From the NCBI GenBank assembly GCA_015066005.1, contig SVPF01000008.1, positions 1 to 64,000 of the forward strand: DNA of 64,000 nt, written 5' to 3'. This DNA comes from Oscillospiraceae bacterium (lineage in GTDB: Bacteria; Bacillota; Clostridia; Oscillospirales; Acutalibacteraceae). This document shows positions 7,296-14,977 of the stretch, piece by piece (within the stretch, counting starts at the first letter, position 1; each line of letters starts with the position of its first letter). The translations under genes and the position numbers were made by a program. Under the pieces are notes generated by a model that worked only from the letters and a program-made list of their open reading frames with translations, made no database searches and was not told where the DNA came from.

Positions 7296-8057
7296 ATGGA
7301 AAACAACAACACACAGCCCAAGGAGCAGGGCTATAACATAATTTGCGGACGAAATCCCGTGTTGGAGGCTGTCCGTTCAGGTCGCGAAATTGACCGCTTG
7401 CTTGTGGCACACGGTGTCAGCGGCGGCAGCGTTACCGCCATTATTGCCAAATGCAAGCAAAAGGGCATTTTAATAAAGGAAGTCAGCCCACAAAAGCTTG
7501 ACTATTACTGCGGCGGTGCCAACCATCAGGGTGTGGCAGTTTTATTTGCCGAACAGGAGTATTGCACAGTTGAGGATATTCTTAAAAAGGCTGAGGAACA
7601 AAACGAAAAGCCGTTTATTATTATTTGCGATGAAATTGAAGACCCGCATAACCTCGGTGCAATTATTCGTACAGCCGAAGCCTGCCGCGTTCACGGTATT
7701 ATAATTCCAAAGCGTCGCAGTGCTTCGCTTAATGCCACAGTTGCTAAAAGCGCCTGCGGTGCGCTTGAATATATGATGGTTGCCCGTGTTACGAATATTC
7801 CAAACACTATTGATGAGCTTAAGGAAAAGGGCGTTTGGGTGTTTGGTGCCGATATGGACGGGGATGATTACCGCCGGATTGATTTTGACTGCCCTACCGC
7901 TTTGGTTATAGGCAACGAGGGCAAGGGTATTGGCACACTTACCGCCAAAAAATGCGACCAAATCATTTCGCTTCCGATGAAGGGTAAAATAAACTCGCTT
8001 AATGCATCGGTGGCTGCAGGAATTTTAATGTACGAGGTTTTAAGAAAAAGACCGTAA
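7296..8057 (+). CDS. rlmB: 23S rRNA 2'-O-methyltransferase RlmB / TrmH (SpoU) family
   Basis: SAM-dependent 2'-O-ribose methyltransferase, predicted to modify the peptidyl-transferase region of 23S rRNA (G2251 in the E. coli enzyme). 253 residues, normal length. The N-terminal substrate-binding domain contains IICGRNPVLEAV; the C-terminal trefoil-knot domain carries motif 1 DPHNLGAIIRTAEA (about 118-131), motif 2 ALVIGNEGKGIG and motif 3 IPMKG-like SLPMKGKINSLNASVAA. AAAGGA precedes the ATG. It is the first gene of a plus-strand run: membrane protein, metG, tatD and a tiny protein follow with short gaps. The exact target (RlmB versus another SpoU subgroup) is inferred from length and domain order. 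Confidence 0.9.
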   Translation: MENNNTQPKEQGYNIICGRNPVLEAVRSGREIDRLLVAHGVSGGSVTAIIAKCKQKGILIKEVSPQKLDYYCGGANHQGVAVLFAEQEYCTVEDILKKAEEQNEKPFIIICDEIEDPHNLGAIIRTAEACRVHGIIIPKRRSASLNATVAKSACGALEYMMVARVTNIPNTIDELKEKGVWVFGADMDGDDYRRIDFDCPTALVIGNEGKGIGTLTAKKCDQIISLPMKGKINSLNASVAAGILMYEVLRKRP

Positions 8058-8090
8058 ATTTGAATTTTCATCACAGGACGGAGATTATAA

Positions 8091-10652
8091 ATGAAATTCT
8101 TTTCCAAAAACAAGGAACCCGACAATTTTGAATTTATAGATGAAGAAAGCTTTATGCCCAAAAAGACTCCCGCACCTGAAAACCCAAATGTGTTAACAGT
8201 GGATGAGGTTTTGGGAAGGCACATTCATAAAGCCGAAAATACCAAAAACACGGGTGCGCTGGATTCGCTAAAAAAACGAATGCTGAGCGCCAACGGCACG
8301 GCTGATGAGAGTGCCCAAAGGCCTGAAACGGTAATAGCGCACACAGCCGTACCTAAGGCGGATACCGAAAGACCCGAAGAGGAAGCCCCCAAAACACTGC
8401 TTGAAAAGTGCCGCCCCTTTATTTTGGATGAAAAGGGAAAGGATACCTCTAAGGACATTCCCCCTTCCTATAAGCTGGAATCGGTTGCAGATATTTTAAA
8501 GAAAAACAACGAAAGCACCGTTGACAGCTTTAACCAAAAGTATGACTTTGATGCCGATTATTTAGGCCGTTATGTTGAAAAGAAGCTGGCTGAGGAAAAG
8601 GCACCCAAAAAGGTAGTTCCCACACCTGCGCCCGCGCCCAAGTCAGAAATTAAAACCGTTTCGACCGACACAATACCAATTACCGCTATTAAGAACGCGC
8701 AAACAAATGTGTCGTTCACTATTTCGGACATTGACCCCCTTGAAAAGCCAACACCCGCTAAAGCCGAAGCTGCCAGCAACGCTACCATTACATTCACACC
8801 GGTTGCAAACGGCGATACCGCACCCATTATTATGGTTAGCAGTAAAACCCAACAGCTTGATTTAACGGGCGAAATGGCCGCTATTGAGGATATTTCTTCA
8901 AGCTCGACTTTAAACCGCGTAGAGCTTGAAAAAAGCGACTTTGATGATTTTGTACCCCAAAACGAAATTAAGTCGGAAATTGATTCAAAACGCTTTGTAA
9001 GGGCTTATTCCGTTAAAAAGCGCAACGCATTTTTGGCAAGCAGCGCTTCAATATTCTTTACATTTTTGCTTTTAATAATGAAAATGCCCTTTATGACAGG
9101 CGCCGTACTTTCACAAACCAAACCCACAATGATTATTTGTGCTGCATTTTTAGGGCTTATTGCGGTTGCCAACGGTGATATGTTCCTGTCATTATCAGGC
9201 CTGTTCAAAAGGCGGTCCGACGCAGACGTTTTGGCCTCGCTTTCATCTCTTTTTGTTTTAGCTTACAGCATTTTCGGCATTATTAAGGGTGAAATTATTA
9301 CCGACCTTTGCCTGCTTTGCGGTATTTCGTTAAGCCTTCGTGCAATTGGTCAGTTTCAAAAATATTCTTATTTGCTTTCAAACCTTAAGCAAATATCCAA
9401 AAAGTCACCTAAAAAAGCGATACGCCTTTTAAGTGATCCCGCCGTAACCTATTCAATGGCAAAAAATTCCATTGAAGGCGACACCCTTATTGCCGCGCCC
9501 CAACAAAGTGACCGTATTGACGATTATATTAAATATTCAACCTACGGTACATTTTTAAACGGCAAGCTTCCGATAATAACAGTCGTTTCACTTTTACTGT
9601 CAGCCCTTACATTTTTTGCAACCTCAAAGTACTTTGGCGGTATGTTTTACGGTATTTATGCCGCGGCTGCCGTTCAGTGCTTTGCTTCGCTTCCCGCAGT
9701 TTTCCTAATTGACAATTTGCCGCTGTTCCAGGCATCTAAAAAGCTTAACCGACAGGGCGCTATGATTTCGGGCAAGGCAGGCGCTGAGCATATTGAGCTT
9801 GCAAACGCAATTGTGCTGAATTCGGATGATTTATTTCCCTCAGGCACGGTTACACTTCATAATATGAAGGTTTTGTCGGAAAATAATATGAGTGATACCA
9901 TTCTTCGTGCCGCTTCCCTCACCCGTGAGCTTTCAAGCCCGCTGTTTAATGTGTTCAGGGAAATTGCAGGCGAAGAAAATATGCAAAATCTTCCCGTTTC
10001 GGACACGGTAAAGTATGAGGAACGAATGGGTATTTCGGGTTGGGTTGACAACCAGCTTTTGTTTATCGGTAACCGCACCATTATGGAAGCCCACGGCATA
10101 GCCGTGCCCGACATTGAAACCGACCGCAAAATTTTAAGAAGCGGCTACTTCCCTGTTTATGTTGCTTCTAACGATACTGCAGTTGCACTTTTAATGGTGC
10201 AGTATTCGGTAAGCCCCACAGTAGCGAAGGAGCTTCACAACCTAACAAAAATTGGCGTTACCCTTTTAATTAACAACACCGATCCCAATTTATCAAACGA
10301 AATGATTTGCGATTATTTGGGTCTTTATGAGGATTCGGTTATGGTAATGACCGCTGCCGGCTGTAATATGTATAAAAACACTTCAGTCCCGATTGAAAGC
10401 TGTTCAGCCCCCGCCGCCTTCCGCGGTAAGCCCATATCCCTTGCAAAAATAATTAACTGTGCAAACCGAATACGCCGCAGTAACACGGCAATTACCGTTA
10501 TGTATATTCTATCCGCTGTATTGGGTGTTTTAATGTTTGCATATACATCCTTCACATCAACCGACACTTTAATGAGCGGTGGCGCCGTTTTACTTTACGC
10601 CCTTATTTCCACCGTATTAACCATAGGTATTTACCTTACACAAAAACCATAA
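8091..10652 (+). CDS. Degenerate P-type-ATPase-like membrane protein
   Basis: 853 residues, function unknown. Residues 1-300 are Pro/Ala/Glu-rich, low in complexity and probably disordered. About eight membrane helices follow (approximately 311-333, 344-366, 380-398, 402-422, 499-519, 526-550, 800-823, 829-850). This is the P1B ATPase topology, with a soluble domain between helices 6 and 7. The region SGKAGAEHIELANAI aligns with the stretch leading to the phosphorylation site of metal P-type ATPases, and GWVDNQLLFIGNRTIM (about 650-665) looks like their nucleotide-domain segment. However, the DKTGT motif is replaced by SDDLFPSGT (578-586), the CPC-type helix motif is CFASLP, and no GDGxND motif is found. 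ATP-driven transport is therefore unlikely; I read it as a pseudoenzyme or sensor. It sits 15 bases before metG. Confidence 0.7.
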   Translation: MKFFSKNKEPDNFEFIDEESFMPKKTPAPENPNVLTVDEVLGRHIHKAENTKNTGALDSLKKRMLSANGTADESAQRPETVIAHTAVPKADTERPEEEAPKTLLEKCRPFILDEKGKDTSKDIPPSYKLESVADILKKNNESTVDSFNQKYDFDADYLGRYVEKKLAEEKAPKKVVPTPAPAPKSEIKTVSTDTIPITAIKNAQTNVSFTISDIDPLEKPTPAKAEAASNATITFTPVANGDTAPIIMVSSKTQQLDLTGEMAAIEDISSSSTLNRVELEKSDFDDFVPQNEIKSEIDSKRFVRAYSVKKRNAFLASSASIFFTFLLLIMKMPFMTGAVLSQTKPTMIICAAFLGLIAVANGDMFLSLSGLFKRRSDADVLASLSSLFVLAYSIFGIIKGEIITDLCLLCGISLSLRAIGQFQKYSYLLSNLKQISKKSPKKAIRLLSDPAVTYSMAKNSIEGDTLIAAPQQSDRIDDYIKYSTYGTFLNGKLPIITVVSLLLSALTFFATSKYFGGMFYGIYAAAAVQCFASLPAVFLIDNLPLFQASKKLNRQGAMISGKAGAEHIELANAIVLNSDDLFPSGTVTLHNMKVLSENNMSDTILRAASLTRELSSPLFNVFREIAGEENMQNLPVSDTVKYEERMGISGWVDNQLLFIGNRTIMEAHGIAVPDIETDRKILRSGYFPVYVASNDTAVALLMVQYSVSPTVAKELHNLTKIGVTLLINNTDPNLSNEMICDYLGLYEDSVMVMTAAGCNMYKNTSVPIESCSAPAAFRGKPISLAKIINCANRIRRSNTAITVMYILSAVLGVLMFAYTSFTSTDTLMSGGAVLLYALISTVLTIGIYLTQKP

Positions 10653-10667
10653 ACGAGGTGCTGTTTT

Positions 10668-12590
10668 ATGTCCAATAATAAAAAGTTTTACATTACAACC
10701 GCTATTGCATATACTTCGCGCAAGCCACATATCGGCAACGCTTACGATATTGTTTTAGCCGATATGATTGCCCGTTACAAAAAAATGCAGGGCTATGATG
10801 TATTTTTAATGACCGGTTCGGATGAGCACGGCCAAAAAATTGAAGAATATGCCAACGCTGCAGGCATTTCACCTAAGGAGTATGTTGACGGTATTTCAGG
10901 TCAGATTAAAGAGGTTTGGCAAAGCCTTAACACCGATTATGACAAGTTTATCCGCACAACTGATGCAGACCACGAAGCCGCCGTTCAAAAGATTTTTACA
11001 AAGCTTTATGAGCAAGGGGATATTTACAAGGGTCATTACGAGGGTAAATACTGTGTTCCCTGTGAATCCTTTTTCACCCCTTCACAGCTTGTTGACGGCA
11101 AATGCCCCGACTGTGGCCGTGAGGTAATTGATTCCAAAGAGGAGGCATATTTCCTTCGCCTTTCAAAATATCAGGACAAATTGCTTGAATATTACGAACA
11201 AAACCCCGATTTTATTATGCCGGAAAGCCGCAAGAATGAAATGATTAACAACTTCTTAAAGCCCGGCCTTTCGGATTTGTGCGTTTCCCGTTCAACCTTT
11301 AAATGGGGTATTCCGGTTGAATTTGACCCCAAGCACGTAACTTATGTTTGGATTGATGCCCTTTCAAATTATATTACAGGTATTGGTTACAATCCCGATG
11401 GCAGCACCGAACAGTTTGAAGCCTTATGGCCTGCCGATTTACACGTTATCGGTAAGGATATCGTTCGATTCCACACAATTTATTGGCCTATTATTCTTAT
11501 GGCGCTTGGTCTTCCACTACCGAAACAGGTGCTTGGTCACCCGTGGGTGCTTGTTGGCGAGGATAAGATGAGCAAATCAAAGGGTAACGTAATCTATGCT
11601 GATGAATTGGCAAAGCGTTTTTCAACCGATGCTGTTCGTTATTACCTTCTTTCCGAAATCCCCTTCGCACAGGACGGCACAATCACCTACGAAAGCTTTA
11701 TTAATAAGTTTAATTCTGATTTAGCAAACACCCTTGGCAACCTTGTTAACCGTTCGGTTGCGATGACTAATAAGTACTTTGACGGCAAGGTAAGCTTTAA
11801 AGAATGTGATAACGAATTCGATAAGGACCTTATTGCAACTGCAAAGGAAGCAATCGAAAAATACCACAGCCTTATGGATATTTACCGCAATGCCGATGCA
11901 GTTAACGCTGTTATGAACCTTGCAAAGCGTTGCAATAAATATATTGATGAAACTACACCTTGGTCGCTTGCTAAGGATGAAGCGCAAAAAGACCGCTTGG
12001 AAGCCGTTTTATACAATTTGCTCGAATGTATCCGTCTTCTTGGCATTATGCTTACTCCCATTATGCCCGAAAGCTGTGACAGCATTAAAGCACAGCTTAA
12101 TGAAACCAACGGTGAGCTTTGCTTTGGTACGGTTAAGGAATATTCCGTAGGCACCGCTACTCCCCTTTTTGCAAGAATTGATGCTGAAAAGGTTTTAGCT
12201 GAAATTGCCGCCGAGCAGGAGGCCGCAAAGAAAGCCGCAGAAGCTGCAGCAAACGTTGCAACAATTGCCGAAATCGGCATTGAGGACTTTGCAAAGGTAG
12301 AGCTTTGTGCCGCTAAAATTGTTGCTTGTGAAGCCGTACCCAAAGCCAAAAAGCTTTTAAAGCTTACCCTGAATGATGGCAAGCGTGACCGCACCGTTGC
12401 TTCGGGTATTGCAAAATTCTATAAGCCTGAGGAGCTTGTGGGCAAAACCGTTATTTTGGTTTCTAACCTTAAAAAAGCCAAGCTTTGCGGTATTGAATCG
12501 GAAGGTATGATTTTGGCCGCCGACTGCAGTGATGATAACATTAAGGTTATTTTCCTTGAGGATATTCCCGCAGGCAGTAAAATTAGGTGA
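10668..12590 (+). CDS. metG: Methionyl-tRNA synthetase with C-terminal tRNA-binding domain
   Basis: Class I synthetase charging tRNA-Met; cytoplasmic, homodimer. 640 residues. HIGH-type motif PHIGNAYD near residue 20, a Cys4 zinc knuckle in the connective peptide (CVPCES then CPDCGR, about 125-148), KMSKSKGN around 300, anticodon-binding helices, then a linker of Ala/Glu repeats and a Trbp111-like OB-fold domain (about 535-640; IGIEDFAKVELCAAKI, SGIAKFY, KLCGIESEGM). GAGGTGC lies before the ATG. Its stop overlaps the region of the tatD start, and metG-tatD pairing is common in Firmicutes. No T-box leader is present upstream, because the gene begins 15 bases after the preceding one. Confidence 0.97.
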   Translation: MSNNKKFYITTAIAYTSRKPHIGNAYDIVLADMIARYKKMQGYDVFLMTGSDEHGQKIEEYANAAGISPKEYVDGISGQIKEVWQSLNTDYDKFIRTTDADHEAAVQKIFTKLYEQGDIYKGHYEGKYCVPCESFFTPSQLVDGKCPDCGREVIDSKEEAYFLRLSKYQDKLLEYYEQNPDFIMPESRKNEMINNFLKPGLSDLCVSRSTFKWGIPVEFDPKHVTYVWIDALSNYITGIGYNPDGSTEQFEALWPADLHVIGKDIVRFHTIYWPIILMALGLPLPKQVLGHPWVLVGEDKMSKSKGNVIYADELAKRFSTDAVRYYLLSEIPFAQDGTITYESFINKFNSDLANTLGNLVNRSVAMTNKYFDGKVSFKECDNEFDKDLIATAKEAIEKYHSLMDIYRNADAVNAVMNLAKRCNKYIDETTPWSLAKDEAQKDRLEAVLYNLLECIRLLGIMLTPIMPESCDSIKAQLNETNGELCFGTVKEYSVGTATPLFARIDAEKVLAEIAAEQEAAKKAAEAAANVATIAEIGIEDFAKVELCAAKIVACEAVPKAKKLLKLTLNDGKRDRTVASGIAKFYKPEELVGKTVILVSNLKKAKLCGIESEGMILAADCSDDNIKVIFLEDIPAGSKIR

Positions 12591-12595
12591 GCGGC

Positions 12596-13354
12596 TTGGA
12601 AGCTTTGATTTTTGACACACACGCCCATTACGAAGACCCCGTTTTTGCGGAAAATTTTGATGTGCTTATAACAAAAATGAAAAATTCGGGTGTGGGCGGT
12701 ATTATAACCTGTGGCTGTGATAAAGAAAGCAGCCTTAAAGCCTTAGCCCTTGCTGAAAGGTATGACATTGTTTACGCCGCAGTCGGTATTCACCCCGGTA
12801 ATATTGACAGCGGTACGACAATTGCCGAAATTCGCGAATTACTTTCACACCCAAAGTGTGTTGCCGTTGGCGAAATTGGGCTTGATTACTATTGGCGGCA
12901 GGACAATAAGGCCGAGCAAAAAGAAATTTTTAAGGCACAGCTTCAGCTTGCCAATGAATTTAGTTTACCCGTTTTGGTACATGACCGCGATGCCCACGCC
13001 GACACACTTGACATTTTAAAGGAATATAAGCCAAAGGGTGTTGTTCACGCCTTTTCAGGCAGCGTGGAAATGGCGCGCGAAATTATAAAGCTTGGGCTTT
13101 ATCTGGGTGTGGGCGGTGTTTTAACCTTTAAAAATGCAAGGGCGTTACCCGCCGTTGTAAGCGACACCCCAATTGAAAAGCTTTTGCTTGAAACCGATGC
13201 CCCCTACCTTGCCCCCGTACCCCACAGAGGCGAAACCAATAATTCGGCAATGATACATTATGTTGCTGAAAAAATGGCCGAAATTAAAGAAATTTCAAAA
13301 AATGAGGTTTTATTAAAAACCTTTGAAAATGCAAAAAATTTGTTTAATATTTAG
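12596..13354 (+). CDS. tatD: TatD-family metal-dependent DNase/hydrolase
   Basis: TIM-barrel amidohydrolase-like nuclease implicated in DNA repair or quality control. 252 residues, normal length. Metal ligands are visible in FDTHAHYED, VGEIGLDYYW, LVHDRDAH, VHAFSG and LLETDAPYLAP. Two starts are possible. TTG at 12596 has AGGTG six bases upstream, and I prefer it. GTG at 12587, overlapping the metG stop, has no ribosome site. Downstream of metG with overlap or near-overlap, so co-transcribed. Confidence 0.92.
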   Translation: MEALIFDTHAHYEDPVFAENFDVLITKMKNSGVGGIITCGCDKESSLKALALAERYDIVYAAVGIHPGNIDSGTTIAEIRELLSHPKCVAVGEIGLDYYWRQDNKAEQKEIFKAQLQLANEFSLPVLVHDRDAHADTLDILKEYKPKGVVHAFSGSVEMAREIIKLGLYLGVGGVLTFKNARALPAVVSDTPIEKLLLETDAPYLAPVPHRGETNNSAMIHYVAEKMAEIKEISKNEVLLKTFENAKNLFNI

Positions 13355-13360
13355 AATAAG

Positions 13361-13400
13361 CACCCCATTTTCAACAGATAATAACTGTGAAAGTGGGGTG
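13361..13400 (+). promoter_or_regulatory. Hairpin covering the ribosome site of the small repeat protein
   Basis: CACCCCA at 13361-13367 pairs with TGGGGTG at 13394-13400, with inner pairs TTTCA / TGAAA and ACAG / CTGT. The GGGGTG arm is the presumed ribosome site of the next frame (TTG at 13407). It may terminate tatD transcription in part, or gate translation of the small protein. No long T-run follows, which argues against simple termination. Confidence 0.5.
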
Positions 13401-13406
13401 TTAAAA

Positions 13407-13535
13407 TTGGATAACAAAAACAGATTTGACCAAAACAAAAATGACCAAAACCGTAACGAGCAAAATCGTAACGACCAAAATAAAAACAACCAAAACAAAA
13501 AAGATCAGAACAAGAACGATCAGAATAAGAGATAA
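13407..13535 (+). CDS. Tiny Asn/Gln-rich pentapeptide-repeat protein
   Basis: 42 residues from TTG with GGGGTG six bases upstream. After MDNKNRFDQ the sequence is six units of a five-residue repeat N-[KR]-[NK]-[DEN]-Q, ending NKR. It is highly hydrophilic, has no Cys and no membrane segment, and is probably disordered. The 15-base DNA period keeps frame throughout, and synonymous changes (AAC/AAT, CAA/CAG, AAA/AAG) between units suggest a translated product. Similar Asn/Gln/Lys-rich mini-proteins are seen in clostridia, but I know of no assigned role; a spore-associated or nucleic-acid-interacting protein is only a guess. It lies between tatD and a bidirectional terminator. Confidence 0.55.
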   Translation: MDNKNRFDQNKNDQNRNEQNRNDQNKNNQNKKDQNKNDQNKR

Positions 13536-13551
13536 TTTTGTTCAAAAATTT

Positions 13552-13580
13552 AAAACCGTCGGTAAAAACCGACGGTTTTT
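13552..13580. terminator. Bidirectional terminator
   Basis: AAAACCGTCGG / CCGACGGTTTT arms around TAAAAA with A/T runs outside; ends both the plus-strand metG cluster and the convergent minus-strand acetyltransferase gene whose stop it touches. Confidence 0.85.
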
Positions 13581-14926
13581 CATGCTAATGAATATGGAAA
13601 ATATAAAGTTTTGTCGGTTTTAAAGCCGTAAGTCATTGCGGTGTATTCGCCCTTTTTGTCCTTTTCGCAAAGCTTTGAAAAGCTGTCGGTAGGCACGACC
13701 GAAATATCTCCCTTTTCGTTAGAAGCGGCAGCTTCGCAAAAGCCAAACTGCTTATAATAATCAATCAGTCCGCTATCGGCAGGGCGTAAAATTAAAACAT
13801 CATTCGTTTCATCTTTAATTTTTTCCATTAAAGCCTTGCCGTAGCCTTTGCCGCGGTGTTTTTCCTTAACGGTAAAGCCGTAAATATACTTGGCTCTTTT
13901 CCCCTCAATTTCGCAGGGAAGCAAAAAGCACATTGCTACTGTTTCGCCGTTAATTCTTAAGGTTTTAATGTCATTATAGCACAAATCAAAAAGCTTATTT
14001 GTAAAGGGCCCGTCGTGAAAAGCGTTGTCGTAAAGGCGGATGCAGGCATCCCTTAAGGGTCGGCAACGGTATTTTTCAAGCAAAATTTCGGGCCTGTAGG
14101 AAAGCTTAGCCTTGCGAAGTCCGGGCAGTCCCATATCATCCTCACGGTTAATATACTTATAACCCGCAAGCGTTTTTGCAAATTCGTTATTTATAACCGT
14201 GTAAGCGGTGGCATAATCCTTAAGCGCTTTTTCAATATGAATGTCAAAAACATAATCGTTTATAGGCGAGCCAAGCGTAAAGGCCACAACCTCGTTTTCA
14301 ACATAAATGGCACCACCCTTTACATTTAAAAGCGCCATATTTGCTAAAATGGTTTTAACGCCCTCGCGTTCAATGGCCATATATTCATCCATACGGTCAT
14401 CGTTTTCACGGTACCATTTTTCAGCGCAGTTAAGCACATCATTTACATTTTCATCACTAATGGGCTTAAACCGCCAGTCAAACTGCTTTGAAAAAGCTGA
14501 AATATGGTTACGCTTACTATGGTATTTTTTACCTGCCAAATTTGCAAGGTCTTCCCTATTATAAATATAATCAAACGCATCGCGCACGGGTGAAATATCA
14601 TATTCATCACTCAAAAGGGCCTTAAATTCCTCAATTTTACCATCATTTTGCACCCAAAAACGCGGTTTTTGGGGCGCAGTATATTCAAATATATATTCGA
14701 GCCCTTTTTTAAGGTCACTGCAAACAGGCAAGCTAAAGCTTTGACTTTTTTCCTTGCCTGATTTTAAAAACAGCATACCGTCCTTTTCGGCGTACATATT
14801 GTTATATGCCCTTTGCCAGACGATAAGGTTTACTGCCGTTTTTTCGCAAGCAAGAATTTCATTATTATAGGTTAGGCTTTGAAATTTTTTTACATCACTA
14901 AGCTCGGTTTTTTTAAATTCTAACAT
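13580..14926 (-). CDS. DUF2156-GNAT fusion acyltransferase
   Basis: 448 residues, no membrane helices. Residues 1-290 match the DUF2156 / LPG-synthase C-terminal fold (duplicated GNAT-like fold): NHISAFSKQF, ALKDYATAYTVINNEFAKTL and YINREDDMGLPGLRKAKLSYRP are typical. Residues 300-430 form a second canonical GNAT acetyltransferase with the acetyl-CoA loop EKHRGKGYGKAL and IDYYKQFGF. Free-standing DUF2156 proteins of this subgroup end near residue 295, so a true domain fusion is apparent. Substrates are unknown; aminoacyl-tRNA-dependent or acetyl-CoA-dependent acyl transfer is the family expectation. AAAAGG lies close before the ATG. It follows the penicillin-binding protein gene on the same strand, separated by a terminator. 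Confidence 0.8.
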   Translation of the reverse strand: MLEFKKTELSDVKKFQSLTYNNEILACEKTAVNLIVWQRAYNNMYAEKDGMLFLKSGKEKSQSFSLPVCSDLKKGLEYIFEYTAPQKPRFWVQNDGKIEEFKALLSDEYDISPVRDAFDYIYNREDLANLAGKKYHSKRNHISAFSKQFDWRFKPISDENVNDVLNCAEKWYRENDDRMDEYMAIEREGVKTILANMALLNVKGGAIYVENEVVAFTLGSPINDYVFDIHIEKALKDYATAYTVINNEFAKTLAGYKYINREDDMGLPGLRKAKLSYRPEILLEKYRCRPLRDACIRLYDNAFHDGPFTNKLFDLCYNDIKTLRINGETVAMCFLLPCEIEGKRAKYIYGFTVKEKHRGKGYGKALMEKIKDETNDVLILRPADSGLIDYYKQFGFCEAAASNEKGDISVVPTDSFSKLCEKDKKGEYTAMTYGFKTDKTLYFPYSLA

Positions 14927-14948
14927 ACCTTTTAAAATTGGGGATTAA

Positions 14949-14972
14949 AAGGCGTGCCATTACGACACGCCT
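14949..14972 (-). terminator. Terminator after the penicillin-binding protein gene
   Basis: AAGGCGTG / CACGCCTT arms with a short loop, immediately after the PBP stop codon region on the minus strand; followed by TTTAATCCCC. Confidence 0.65.
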
Positions 14973-14977
14973 TATTT

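Noticed and set aside
10653..10667. T-box riboswitch before metG
   Set aside because: Only 15 bases separate the gene from its upstream neighbour, so there is no leader to hold one.
11882..12394. 170-codon minus-strand frame opposite metG
   Set aside because: Ser/Ala-rich antisense shadow of the Ala/Lys-rich linker of methionyl-tRNA synthetase.
13407..13535. CRISPR-like or satellite DNA because of the 15-base period
   Set aside because: Units are too short, there are no spacers, and the period is in frame with synonymous variation, so a repeat protein is the better reading.
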